A program made the translations under genes and the position numbers. A DNA stretch of 64,000 nt from Tillandsia leiboldiana (lineage: Eukaryota; Streptophyta; Magnoliopsida; Poales; Bromeliaceae). The notes below the pieces were generated by a model. The model was not told where the DNA came from, did no database searches, and saw only the letters and a program-made list of their open reading frames with translations. The stretch is taken from positions 17,184,484-17,248,483 of the forward strand of contig CM055066.1 of assembly GCA_029204045.2 (NCBI GenBank), in the 5' to 3' direction. Within the stretch, counting starts at the first letter, position 1, and every line of letters starts with the position of its first letter. Below are positions 20,206 to 31,506 of the stretch, one piece after another.

Positions 20206-22254
20206 TGTCACGCCCCGGGGTCGAAACTGCGACCCGGGTTCGCCAACAGATCCGCCATCTGTACGGAAACTGCCGTACAGACGAAGCGTCTACCCTGCAA
20301 GTCAGAACTATAGCTAAAATGTATCAGAGCTGAAATAGAACTAAAACCAAAAGCTAGAGAATAAATACTGAACATCTGTAATAGAAAAACCTCCACTAAT
20401 ACACAAATCCTCAAAACAGGTCTCTCAAATAAATAATAAACTACAAGCCTCACCAATCTCTCAGAATGTTCAGTACAAAGGTGGAAACATAAAAATATAC
20501 CGGGTATATCTAACTCAGACTCTCAATGCTGGTAAGGAACTAATCGGCCGCGTCCTCACCTCGATCTGCTGTCTCCGCGCGAACCAAGCCGGAACAGCTA
20601 CCTCAAACCTGTCACCGCAGCGGGTGTGAGATCTACTGCAGAAGGCAGATCTCAGTAGGTACCGTCCCAATATACACGGTATGCCCACTAAGTCTACTGG
20701 AGGCAAAACAGATAGGTATGCAGATAGATAGATAAATAATTGGTAAGATGGAAGGAAACTACAGCTAAAATATCTCAATCACAAAGCTCAAGAAACTCTA
20801 CCAATAACATGCTATGCATACACTCTCTACCTGCTAAGATGCCTCAGTAACAATGCTCAAAGGAAAGAAACTCATCTAAGAACATAATATGTAACCACCC
20901 GCTCATATCACCCAATCTCAATGACTGCCAAAACTAGCTCAGCCCAGCCTGCGCCTGTCGTCTAGGAACGCACCTGCCCACTACCACGCATCCAGAAGAG
21001 GACGGGATTTACGTGGGGCGTCCTAAACTGACTATCTCAAACTCACACAAGTAACCACCTGGTAACTCGGCCAGGGGCATGTAACCCACCTGGTAACTCG
21101 GCCAGGGGCATCAACACATCTACGCATCCGGAGCTTGACCCGGGGGGAGCGACCCCACCGAGTATCAAGCATGTCTCAACTGTCTCAGCAAGCGGCAATG
21201 CAGGCTATAATCCACGATCAACCAGATCGGAAAACTCGAATGCTCAAAACACTACTCAGTCGGAAAAGACTCCACGACTCAAACAGGAAAAGTCCAAATC
21301 CTCACATGATCTGTCGGAGAACCCTCAACGACTCAATCTGATAATGCACAACCCATGGCTAAGTCGGGAAACCTCCACGACTCGATCTGCCAGAACCCCA
21401 AAACTCTCATATCTAAGTGGGAGAACCACCTCCACTAACAAATCAGATATATATAACTCCTGATCTAGAGTAATCTCCTCAACCCACAAGGAAACTCAAA
21501 TCCACATGACACTAGAACTCATCCCAAAACTCAAAAGTGATCACTCGGCCCCCAGGCACGAGGTCCAATGCACCCTGAATCTATGCCATACCTCTGGCGA
21601 ACTCATAATTTAAAAACCTCCTTTAAAAATGCTGATTTTCCTTAAAACGGGCTTTCTCGATTTTTAAAACGAACAGGGTGCAAAAATAATACCAAAAGAA
21701 CATGCAGTCTAGCGTCATATAGTATTAGGAGTCTACTAAAAATAATTCGGGGTTCCGATAAATTTTACAGAAAATTCCAGGCAACTATCAGATTTAAAAA
21801 CAGGGAAAAAGCATGATAATTATGATCAATTTGCATTCAGGAGCATTAAGGAGCATTCCATACATTTTGGAGAAATTCCAACCCACCTGGAACGCTTTCC
21901 GCAGGCAATCGCTGAAGTCGGTGAAGCGCCGGATACTCCAGCTGTCGAAACCTCGAAAAACGCGCGCGCGCACACTGCCGCGAGTCACGAAAAACTTCCC
22001 GGGAAGTCCAAATAAAATTCTTGAGTCCTCCACCAATAATCCGGCATACTCTGGTCACTCCCCTACCAACACACAGCAACTATAAGGCTCAAACTCACCA
22101 CAACACCATCCTCAAGGTCCCCAGCCAATCTGCTCCCAAGGAGTCTCCAACAGCATAGTTAAAGCATCAATTGCACATTAATTAATATTGTTCACATACA
22201 CAATTACATAATTCCAAGACTAGCATCACAAGGTAGCTCACAGCACACTTCCAT
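20206..22254 (-). mobile_element. Gypsy LTR fragment (beta-like 3' half), minus strand
   Basis: It starts at an exact LTR 3' terminus (TGTCACGCCCCGG on plus) and runs in reverse through blocks shared with the LTR at 22255-25802, including terminal hairpins. The outer hairpin stem here is a perfect TCTGTACGG/CCGTACAGA. Element F begins at 22255 directly after TTCCAT, so F inserted into this LTR and its 5' part is missing. The last 170 bp are AT-rich with no recognised feature. Confidence 0.75.
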
Positions 22255-23809
22255 TGTAGAATACCGAAATTTCGGATGGCGCACCGACCTCGCGAGATGG
22301 CATGACGCAGACGAATTGCCTCGGGCGTTTTCCACTTGTATCTTCAGTGAGTGCGGGTTGATTTGTATCTACGCGGAAGCCCCAACTTGATTCGGGGTTT
22401 TCTGGGCTTTGTGCGCCGATAGTGGACTGAATTGGGAAGCACCGACTCCACCGTGGTGTGCAAAAAATTTGGGTAACACTTGGAACAGGTGTATTTCTGG
22501 TTTACAGCGGAGTTCGGGAGGTTTCGGACCCATGCGGAGGCCCCGACGGCAAAAAAAAGTGAGTTGGCGGGGGCATTTGAGGGATTATTTAATTAATTTA
22601 ATTAGTTGATTTATTTAATTGGTTTTTTGCTTGTGTTGTAGAGAAGGAAGAAGTGAGTGGTTTATTGAGTTTTGATTTAAGGTGAGTTGTGTTGTTTTTA
22701 TTTTAGTGGGCTTTAAATGCTGCCACCTACCACCTTTGATTAGGCAACTCCTAATTAAGAGCCCGCCATGTCACTTCCTTTCTCCCCTGCAAGCAAACAG
22801 AGAAAATGGAGGATAACAGAGGAGGGAAGGAAAGAGAGAAGGAGGGAAAAAGGGAGTTGTTGGAGAGGGTGTTATTGAAGGAAATGTGAGTTGAGATGGA
22901 GAGGACCCGCTGCTGGGAGCCACGAGGGGCCGAGCGGAGAGCGCGACACGCGCGTTGGTTTTAAAATAGGTAGGTAGCAGTTTTTATTTCTCCTTGTTGA
23001 AGCTTGGGTTTTTGAGTTTTGGAGGTTGTTTGATTTTTTTGGAGGTGGTCTGTTCGTTTCGGACTGCTTGTCCATGGTGGGTGGCCGCGGCTGCTGGGTG
23101 CCGCGCGGGTTCATGGGGTTACCGCGCGCATCAACAGCATGGGCAGCTGCGCGGGCTCGCATTTGGGCGCCGTGCAGCGTGTGGACGCCGCGCTGGGGGC
23201 GGCTGCAGCGCGGCAGGTGCGCCCCTAGGCGCTGCGCAGCGCGCCTGTGCGCTGCGCAGCGGACGCCAGGGCGCCGCGCGGTGCGCCCCTGGGCGCCGCG
23301 CAACGCGCCTGGGTGCCGCGCAGTGCGCACCAGGGCACCGCACGGGGATGGCCTGGTGCCACGCGGCAGTCCTGGATGCCGCGTGGCTGATGCCCAATTG
23401 CTCGGGCAGCAGTCGCGCAGTGTGCCGTTGAGCGGGCTGCGGTTTGCGACTCTCGTCGACGCGCACGGGTTGTCGCGTTTGGGTCCGATTCTTCGCCGGA
23501 ATCGCGTGGTGCTCGAGTTTGATGTTTTCTTTGGTTTTTTCCCTCTTTGCTCTCTCAGGTCGGCATCTCTTGCGGCGCTCTTCTTGCCGAGGTGCTGTTC
23601 GGAGCCCGAGGCTGTGTATGCACCATGTGGGTTTTTCACCTGAGCTATTTAGACGATGTTTGAGCTTCGAGCCTAATGCAGATGTGGTGAGTGTTGGGTT
23701 GCTGCTGTGGATGTGCGTGGCTGTGTGCTTGGGATCTTGTTGAGAGAGTTGTGTGTAGCTTTTAATTCATTGTGGACTTATGTAATTATGGGGATTATGT
23801 GAACAGGAT

Positions 23810-23949
23810 ATGTACTGTGAGCTATTGGTTGATGGATTGTGTAAAGTTACAAGGATGGAAATTTTAAGGATGCCCTTCTTCTGCTCGATGAAATGGTTCA
23901 GCAGGGAGTGAAGTTGAACATTGTGACTTATACTGCTTTGGTTGATGGG
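23810..23949 (+). pseudogene. Captured pentatricopeptide-repeat (PPR) gene fragment in an LTR
   Basis: From 23819 the plus strand encodes ELLVDGLCKVTRM. After a one-base shift near 23865 it encodes KDALLLLDEMVQQG then VKLNIVTYTALVDG, ending at TAG (23947). This is the P-type PPR pattern (VDGLCK, LLDEM..G...N.VTY.ALVDG), just over one 35-residue repeat. PPR proteins bind organelle RNA, but a piece this short has no such role. It lies between LTR blocks with no intron signal that I can support. The simplest reading is capture of host gene sequence by the retrotransposon. Confidence 0.85.
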
Positions 23950-25320
23950 TAGTGAACTGTTATGTTTGCCGTGAGTGTGTGAAGCATGTGTTTGTTTATG
24001 CTGTTGGGTTACCCTTTGTTGTTGGAGCTATAGGATTGTATATGTGGACTTTAATTAGTTGTGTGCAGGTGGCTCAAGGTGTTGGAGCTAGGGAGAAGAA
24101 ATCCTTTGTGATTGTATTAAGAGTTGAGAATTTGGTGAGTGCTGTGGGAATGTGTGCATATGTTGTGGACTTAAGTGATTTATGTAAGTGGATTTATGTG
24201 GTGAGGGAATTTTTAGAAAATTATTTAGAACCCCAGATTATTTTTAGTATACTCCTGTTATCATATGACACTAGGCTACATGTTCTGTGGACATTATTTT
24301 CGCACCCTGATCGTTTTAAAAATCGAGAAAGCTCGTTTTAAGGAAAAACATCATTTTCAAGGTAGTTTTTAAATTATGAGTTCGCCAGAGGTATGGCTTG
24401 ATTCAGGGTGCACTAGACCTCGTACCTGGGGGCCGAGGGGTCTCTTTTTGAGTTTTGAGATGAATTATAGTGTCATTTGATTTTTGAGCTTCCTTAGGGG
24501 ATAGTGAAATTACTCTAGATCATGGGTCGTATTCTGATTTAGTGGTGGAGGTGGTTCTCCCACTTAGCTTCGAGGATTTTGGGGTTCCGGCAGATCGAGT
24601 CGTGGAAGTTTCCCGACTCAGCCATGGTCGTGCATTATCAGATTGAGTCGTTGAGGGTTCTCCGACATAGCTGTGAGAGTGTTCGGGCTATTCGTGTTTG
24701 AGTCGAGGTTCTTTTCCGACTGAGTTGTGTTTTCGAGCTTTGGGATACCGATCTGTTTGATCGTGGATTATAGCCTGCATGTGCCGCATGTTGAGACAGT
24801 GAGACAGATGTGATACTTGAGTTCGGTGGGGTCGCTCCCCTCGAGCTACGCCCCGGGTGCGATGATGATACCGAGCCTGACGAGGCTACGATGTGGATAT
24901 GCGCCTAGTTCATATACTAGTGGACGCTTGATACCCCTGGCCGAGTTACCATGGGGTCACTTTGTGTGAGATTGAGATAGTCGGTTTAGGATGCCCCACG
25001 TAAATCCCGTCCTCTTGTGGATGCGTGGTAGTGGGCAGGTGCGTTCCTACACGACAGGCGCGGGCTGGACTGAGCCAGTTTTGGCAGTCCTTGAGATTGG
25101 GTGTTCTGAGCAGGTGGTTACATATTATGTTCTTAGATGGTTTTTCCTTTGAGCATTGATACTGAGGCATTTTAGCAGTAGCGAGAGTATGCATAGCATG
25201 TGTATGATAGTTTCCTTTTGAGCATTATGTTTGAGACATATTAGCTGTAGTTTTCCTTCAGCTTATTTATCTTTCTACCTATCTATCTGCATACCTATCT
25301 GTTTTGCCTCCGGTAGACAT

Positions 25321-25383
25321 AGTGGGCATACCGTGGATTTTGGGACGGTACCCACTGAGATCTGCCTTCTGCAGTAGATCTCA
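25321..25383 (+). repeat. LTR hairpins a and b
   Basis: Hairpin a: AGTGGG/CCCACT (25321-25326 and 25351-25356) encloses ACCGT/ACGGT (25330-25334 and 25345-25349). Hairpin b: TGAGATCT/AGATCTCA (25356-25363 and 25376-25383). In the H LTR the equivalents are GTGGG/CCCAC with CAGACC/GGTCTG inside, and TGAGAACT/AGTTCTCA. Confidence 0.7.
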
Positions 25384-25726
25384 CACCCGCTGCGGTGAGA
25401 GGTTGAGGCAGCTGTTCCGGCTTGGTTCGCGCGGAGACAGCAGATCGAGGTGAGGTCGCGGCCGATTAGTTCCTTACCAGCAATGAGAGTCTGAGGTAGA
25501 TGTACCCGGTGTATTTTATGTTTCCACTTTTGTACTGGACATTCTGAGAGACTTGTGAGGATAGTATTTGTTTTATTTCTGTGAGACTTTGTACCTTGAG
25601 GATTTGTGTACTAGTGGAGATTTTACTATTCAAGATGTTCAGTTTTATTCTATAGCTTTTGGTTTTTAGTTTCAGCTCTGATACATGATTTTAGCTATAG
25701 ATCTGACTTGCAGGGTAGACGCTTCG

Positions 25727-25790
25727 TCTGTGCGGCAGTTTCCGTACAGATGGCGGATCTGTTGGCGAGCCCGGGTCGCAGTTTCGACCC
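25727..25790 (+). repeat. Paired terminal hairpins of the LTR 3' end, class-beta copy
   Basis: Hairpin c: TCTGTGCGG/CCGTACAGA (25727-25735 and 25742-25750, one wobble). Hairpin d: GGGTCG/CGACCC (25773-25778 and 25785-25790). GACGCTTCG precedes and GGCGGATCTG separates them. Confidence 0.75.
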
Positions 25791-25810
25791 CGGGGCATGA
25801 CAGATTAGGG

Positions 25811-25822
25811 TGATATCGGAGC
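25811..25822 (+). other. Element F primer-binding site, degenerate
   Basis: TGATATCGGAGC differs at two positions from TGGTATCAGAGC and lies eight bases after the LTR end. Confidence 0.7.
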
Positions 25823-26096
25823 CTAGGAATATAGGTCGTTGAGGACTTAGGGACCCTAGGCTATTGGTTGGACAGTAGGATGACTGTCGAGAGAGACGTG
25901 ACTTTAGCGAGAGTCCTGATTGAGTTGTACCTCCCCCAGAGGATTGCGGCGAGTGATCTTACATGTTATTTCTCTAAAGGTGATTATGTTGGCTGCAGAC
26001 AATATAATACTTTAGAAGGGTTAACATGTTTTAGACCTTCGCTTGATTGGGTCGAGAGAGTTTTGGTCCTAATGTTTGTTCTGTTGCAGTGATTTG

Positions 26097-27220
26097 ATGC
26101 TTCCGAGGCGCCGTGCAGCGGCGAGGGCGTGTTTGACCTTGGATGAGGAGCTCGTAGCGGGAAGCTAAATGGATAGAGCAGAGTGAGGTCTGAGAGTTAC
26201 TGGCCCAAGTAGCCCAGACGTTGAGGCGATGTGGCGCCAGGAAGAGAACACAAAGCGCGTGATGCGCATGCTTGGACCGAGAGCATCTCCCGGAGTATCG
26301 CCAGTAGTACCTCCGGCCGTGACGTCGTCGACTTCGACCCAGATCGCACTGTCGATAGTGCAGGAGCAGCTTGAGATTGCCGATCGGTTGTGTACCTCAT
26401 CCAGTTCCATCCCCTGCAGGTTTCGGGACCGCGTTGGAGCCTTGGGAGGCCGAGAACTGGATCGCTGCTATAGAAGAGTTGTTCGAAGATTTGTTCATCC
26501 AGGAGAAGCATCAGGGCGCTTGGATATGCCCTTTTGGATAAGGACGCCAAGAGAGTTGGTGGCGTCGAGTTCGTCCCGTTGGACCACCGGGAGCGCAGTT
26601 GATGACCTGGAGCGAGTTTTTACGATTAATGAGCAGGGTACCCCATGTCGCCCAAGATGAGGCCCAGGAAGTTGTTTATGTTGAGAAGGGACTACATCTG
26701 GATATCTATTTCTTTGTGCATTCTCGGCGAGTACCGACTTTAGATGCTGCGATTGTGCATGCTCGATGGACTGACCGGGGATCAGTGATCACATCCAGGA
26801 GGGACGAGGAGCGAGGGACTAGCCCCAGTGAGAGACGTCCAGTATCACCCGGTTTTTTTTTTTTTTTTATGAATAGTTGTGTGGACCGAAGTTGCCGTGA
26901 GTCCAGTTTCAGGATCATGGACCTCGGGGGAGACAGAGACTAGGAGGTTCTCGACAGTAGAGGCACCTACATCAGTTCCAGGATGAGTATGTCAGAGCCG
27001 TGATGCCGAGGCAGTTTGAGCGATGGCCACCAGTATCCAACGGATGGGATTATGCAGCCAGTTAAAGGACGCAAGGATAGTGGATCGCGTCTCACCTGGT
27101 GTGGTTTCCTTGGGTCGTCGAAGTTAGAGCTTGTTAATGCCATCACCGCTTGTGTGTTTTCCTGGAGTAGGGGTAGCTTTGCGTGGGCCTTAGATAGGAT
27201 GGTTGGCTTGTGCACGTGAG
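26097..27220 (+). pseudogene. gag: Element F gag, decayed
   Basis: The start at 26097 gives MLPRRRAAARA, the N-terminal signature of gags here, but a stop follows within about 25 codons. Recognisable pieces include a GTGIRPAAFTPQ-like coil region (26229-26400), capsid-like WSEFLRLM (26608) and VEKGLHLDIYFFVHSRR (about 26670-26720). An uninterrupted run of 16 T lies at 26853-26868. The zinc-knuckle region is not recognisable. Multiple frameshifts and stops rule out function. Confidence 0.7.
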
Positions 27221-27279
27221 GATAAGGTTCTAGATCACGTTTAGCACATGGTCGAGTGTTGCCAGTCCTGCCCAGTGCA

Positions 27280-27807
27280 GGTAGGACATTGGATTGATTT
27301 CTTGAGTTTTTAGTCCTACGTCAGCTCCAAGATTTGGATTTGAAGTTAGCCAGGGATTGGTTTCCCCCAGTGCTATGCTACCATGGATTGCCGAGAGAGG
27401 ACAATGACCCTCCGTGGATATGGTCAGGAAGAGTATGCTTATCGAGAAAGCTAGAGCACGGTAGGGTTTGAGTCGTGATCGTATCGCTTCACGAGCGACC
27501 GTAGAGGAGGCGATTGCGGCGGCACCGGGACTAAGGAATATTCTTCTTGCCCGTGTGATCCCGGGTGAAAGTCTACCTGATCTGTTATTGAAGCCGCTGC
27601 TTGGGGAGATCGAGTTTGAGTTAGTGATTGACGTGGTTTTGGGAACTGCGCCGACTTTGGTAGCACCTATTGGAGTATCACCTGCGAGACAGAGAGTGGG
27701 AGCTGATAGTGCAGCTGCGGGATTTGAAGGATCAAGAGGTCTGTGTGACCCAGTTCTGCGTCGTGGGAATACGACAGTGAGGATCCGAGAGATGGATGCT
27801 TGAGTAT
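27280..27807 (+). pseudogene. pol: Element F protease end and reverse-transcriptase start, decayed
   Basis: Between about 27340 and 27460 pieces resemble the post-protease stretch (GIGFPQCYATMDCRERTM). The open frame at 27468-27803 keeps IEFELVIDVVLGTAPTLVAP, the counterpart of the E2 segment just before the reverse transcriptase palm. No catalytic Asp motif survives. The tandem hairpins begin directly after. Confidence 0.65.
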
Positions 27808-27890
27808 GATGCCACACCGTTGATACACGGTGATGATGCCATGCCGTGGGTGCACGGCAGTGATGCCACGTTGTGAGTACACAACGGTGA
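27808..27890 (+). repeat. Three tandem 27-bp hairpin units
   Basis: At exact 27-bp spacing, stems CACCGT/ACGGTG (27815-27820 and 27827-27832), TGCCGT/ACGGCA (27842-27847 and 27854-27859) and CGTTGT/ACAACG (27869-27874 and 27881-27886) each enclose a 6-nt loop. GATGCCA precedes each. All stems are perfect and all differ. Confidence 0.85.
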
Positions 27891-28211
27891 GAATTCTTTG
27901 ATTGTTCGAGTACAGATAGACTCGAAAGGTGCTGCAACAGATGCTCTTTTGTGAGGCGGGTATCTTTTTGGAACCTAACAGCCGAGGGCTGTGCCCTGAT
28001 AGTGTTCAGGAACTAGTAGGGGCATTATGAGCTTTTGGCAAGGTCAAGTGGATTGGGTAAGGCCCTGCCGCCTTTAGGATTTGAGGGATTGTGTGTTCCA
28101 CATGTGGATGATGCTAGCATGGAGGTGGATGGTTGCCGGTGATCAGAGATTACCCGAGTTATAGGATTGACCTTGTAGTATTATCCCGGCGAGGACCTTA
28201 TGGTCAGGCAT
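27891..28211 (+). other. Remaining element F internal sequence
   Basis: I recognise no domain. It ends where an LTR start TGTGATAACC occurs. The rest of element F (most of pol and the 3' LTR) is absent from the window. Confidence 0.4.
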
Positions 28212-29044
28212 TGTGATAACCACGGATTTATTTTACCTTTCTGGGCTTTCTGTCAATTTTATTGAACCGTTCTGTTGACAATAGGGGTCCGAGGGTAACT
28301 TTTCCTTGTTTTCTGGGAAGACGATCGGGGCTCGCGGGTATTTTTGGTTAATAAAGCTCACGAAACGGAGACCGGCGGTGCGATCGGTTTTGGATTCCGA
28401 CCCCCGGATCTCCCAGAATAAATTCCGGAAGTTGGTACCGTAGCCCAGGTGACATACACAATTACCGGGGGAAGACCAAACTCTGGTCCGCAATCAGATC
28501 GATTCTAGTCGATCAGTTGAGGTATGGGATTTAAACACCCCTTTTCCCAGTCGCTCGAGTGGTTAATTTTAATTTGGTGTCCAAAATCCCCTACGCCCAA
28601 ACGACTAACTAGTCGGCCTTGGGAATGAGGTTTTCCTAAACCTCGCCTCCCCTCACCTTGGCGTGCGATATCCGAGCGTGGACGAGGAGCGGTTCCCCAA
28701 AACCCTCGCCCTTCCCATCGGCCGGCGTGGAAGAGAAGAGATTGATCGCCTCCCCACAAAGATCCGACGAACGCGAAGAGGACGATCGCTCTCCTTCGCC
28801 CGGTACCGACGAAAACTAGGTGAGCCGTGCTTTCGTTTTCTTTCCTTGTCTTTTCTCGTTACGAACGAGGGGGAGGGGGGTTTTCTTGATTCGTCGGAGA
28901 TGGAAGGAGAGGGACGAGCCACCCGCATGCGGAGCGCCGCGCGGGGCAGCCCGCGCATGCGGGGGCGCCGCGCGGGGCACCCGCATGCGGGGCGCCGCGC
29001 CGGGCAGCCCGCGAATGCGGGGGCACCGCGCGGGGCACCCGCAT
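28212..29044 (+). mobile_element. Class-gamma LTR fragment, plus strand
   Basis: It starts TGTGATAACCACGG, preceded by GGCAT in element F. It aligns with the E1 LTR read in reverse: GGGGCTCGCGGGTATTTTT, AATAAAGCTCACGAAACGGAG and AATAAATTCCGGAAG match. It ends in the GCATGCGG-type minisatellite (28921-29044), where E2 begins. The 3' remainder should lie on the far side of E2 but is not there. Confidence 0.75.
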
Positions 29045-29783
29045 TGTCACGCCCCGGGTGTAAACCAGAACCCGGGCCCGTCCACAGATCCGCCTTGCAC
29101 ACGGAATTTTCCGTGTACACGAAGCGCTGATAACCTGCTCAGATATAAAACAAGTAATAAAGGAGCATAAAACAGAGCTAACTAAAACTAATACAACTCA
29201 GACAAATACTGGAAAGGAAAGTACAGTAAGCTCTCAAAAATATACAAGTGTCTCTCCCAGCTCACGAAATATATACAACCAGCTGGCCGCAGCCAGACCC
29301 AAAATAAAAGGAAAATACAACCGTCTGAGTGTACTGGGGATACATCAAAACTATCAAAAACTCGAACTCGGGGGCAGTGGCTATCTAGTCAGCGATCCTC
29401 TTACCTCGGTCCAGGGAAGAGGGTCCCGCAACTCCCGCAGAGAACTCTGCAAAACAAAGGGGAACAGAAAAGAGAAAACAGTGGGGGGTGAGAACTACTA
29501 TAAAAACAGTAGCCTCCCCTAGTGGGTAGACCTCAAACTCAGACATGCCCACTAGGACTATCAGAGGCGAAGAAAAAAAAAGAAACAAAGGTGGTAAGCT
29601 ACAAGTACTCTATTGATGCAAAGCTACCACTAACATGCCTCTACGATGTCTGCTAGAGAATGGCTAAAGGCAAGCACCAGAACGTAAGGACTGACTGACC
29701 AACACAATCAAAACACCAGTGAACACTGGTACTGCCTGCCCTGCTGTCAACCTCACAACTCAGTATCTCCCCTGTCCAAAATA

Positions 29784-29845
29784 GACCGGAACCCAACACG
29801 GTCTAGCCGGCACCCAACACGGCCTGACCGGCACCCAACACGGTC
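29784..29845 (-). repeat. 21-bp tandem hairpin repeat, three units
   Basis: Units start at 29784, 29805 and 29826. Units one and three pair GACCG with CGGTC. Unit two has AGCCG with CGGCC, where an A-T pair has become G-C. The same array lies in the 5' LTR near 38275-38337 and, with four units, in the H LTR. Confidence 0.7.
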
Positions 29846-31498
29846 AAAATCCTACTCCGGAGTGGCACTCGAGGGGAGCGACCCCACACGAGCATAGTAT
29901 CACAGTCACTAGTATCATCAGTACCATAAATAGCAGGACGGGGTCACGACCCAGATCCAAGTGGGAAAAACCCATCCACTAAAGGGAAACTCGATCCCCT
30001 ACCTCCAATCCGATGCAAAAGTAATAATAATAATAATAATAATCCGGTCAACCGCCCACAGTCCGCGGTCGCCGCAACACCCAAACCTCGATCCCCGACT
30101 GTCCCAACTCTGAACATCTGACTACTCAATCCCCTAAGACTAGACGACAGGAGAACGAATAAAAGCATGGTTTCTCCTAAGTCAATTCCAATATGTTTGT
30201 GTAGCAGAAAAAGATGGCTTAGCTAGATGACCATTCAAGCATGCAAAGTCCTTTATTTGCTATAATTACTCCAATTATTCAAACATATGCAACATTAAGT
30301 GTTTGGGTAATCCCGATGTACATGCGGTAAGATATATGATACTTGATACATTTTAGATGCACAATTTACTAGCAAATATCCCTTATACAACATTCATTCT
30401 AACCACATATCCAACCCTTCCCTTAACTTGTATTATGATGTGGCTATAGCATTCATTCCACTAATTAATTTGCATATCTAAACATGGAAACATCACTTAC
30501 TAACTTGTAGCTTGCTAACAAGGCAAGTATTAACAAATGAACCATAATCTCATACAAGCATGCTAGATACATTCACATTTAATAACACATGATAGAAGCA
30601 TTCTAATAGGCCTAGTGACATTCACAAGTAGGAGGTTCACAACATCACCCACCTCAAGCGCTATTCCAAATTTCCAAAGGCAAAGTCCGAGACCAGTCCA
30701 AACACACCACCAATCTGTACAAAATACCCCAAAGAACAAACATAAGCTATTTGTCACCAACTTCTCACAATCTGCCCCCTAAACCAGCAGTCCAGAGTTC
30801 ACTAATTTTCACCTGCGAATAATGTCCAGAAAAATCCAAGGAAAATACTAGCGCGATCCTTGCGACGAGCCCGTCGAAACGAATACCTGCACGCCCAATT
30901 TGGAGTTTCCTACGCTGAGATAAAAATCCGACAAGGGGTACACCCCGTACCCAAACTGTACCAAATTCCTGTAACAATGAACCACAGAGAAAGAAGATTC
31001 TCACCCTCGAGTAAAATTCAGGAAATTCTGAGAAAAATCCAGGAGACTCCTTGCGACGCGTAGATGAAAATTGCCTCTTGAATCACCTCGTTCCGACGCC
31101 TGAGCGAAAAGATATGGCAAGAACACTGCGGTGCTGTCCCAAAAGTCCGCGAAGAAAAAGGGTCAAATGGGTGCTAAGAAAACTCCAAGATCAGCACGGA
31201 AATCGAGGAACCATAAAACACAGGAGTTGAAGCCCTACCTGTCGTGAGTTCAACGGCGCAAGAATCGGCGAATTCCGAGGTCGGGGTGGGTCGGAGGAGT
31301 CCAAACACTGAAAAGGGGCGAAGAGGATCGCCGGAGAACAAGCGTCGCGCCGCGCCGTAAAATGGTGAACCTCGGGATGCGTGCCTCCAAAAATCTTCAA
31401 ACTTCTCCAAAGGGTCGAGCACTGAGAGGGGAGGAACTTCTGTGAAGGAAGCCCAGTGAAAAGAGGTCCAAAAAGCCCAAAGAAAGAAAGGGGGAGGC

Positions 31499-31506
31499 TA
31501 TTTATA
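31499..31506 (-). promoter_or_regulatory. E2 3' LTR TATA box
   Basis: TATAAATA on the minus strand within GGCCTATAAATAGCC. The 5' LTR has the same box at 39997-40004. Confidence 0.65.

Larger units (their letters stand above)
22255..25802 (+). mobile_element. Element F 5' LTR (class beta), complete, 3548 bp
   Basis: It runs from TGTAGAATACCG to CGGGGCATGACA and is followed by a primer-binding site. Its 5' part matches the LTR at 1290. A GC-rich block (22900-23400), a PPR gene fragment (23810-23949), the AAATTATTTAGAACCCC block and the shared hairpin-rich 3' end follow. ORFs of 100-255 codons at 22872-23643 on both strands come from GC-rich repeats. Confidence 0.85.

Noticed and set aside
22872..23643. 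ORFs of 145-255 codons on both strands
   Set aside because: GC-rich GCGCCGCGC repeats within an LTR explain the openness.
28653..29130. 155-codon ORFs on both strands at the LTR/E2 boundary
   Set aside because: They span a minisatellite and an insertion junction and have no domain.
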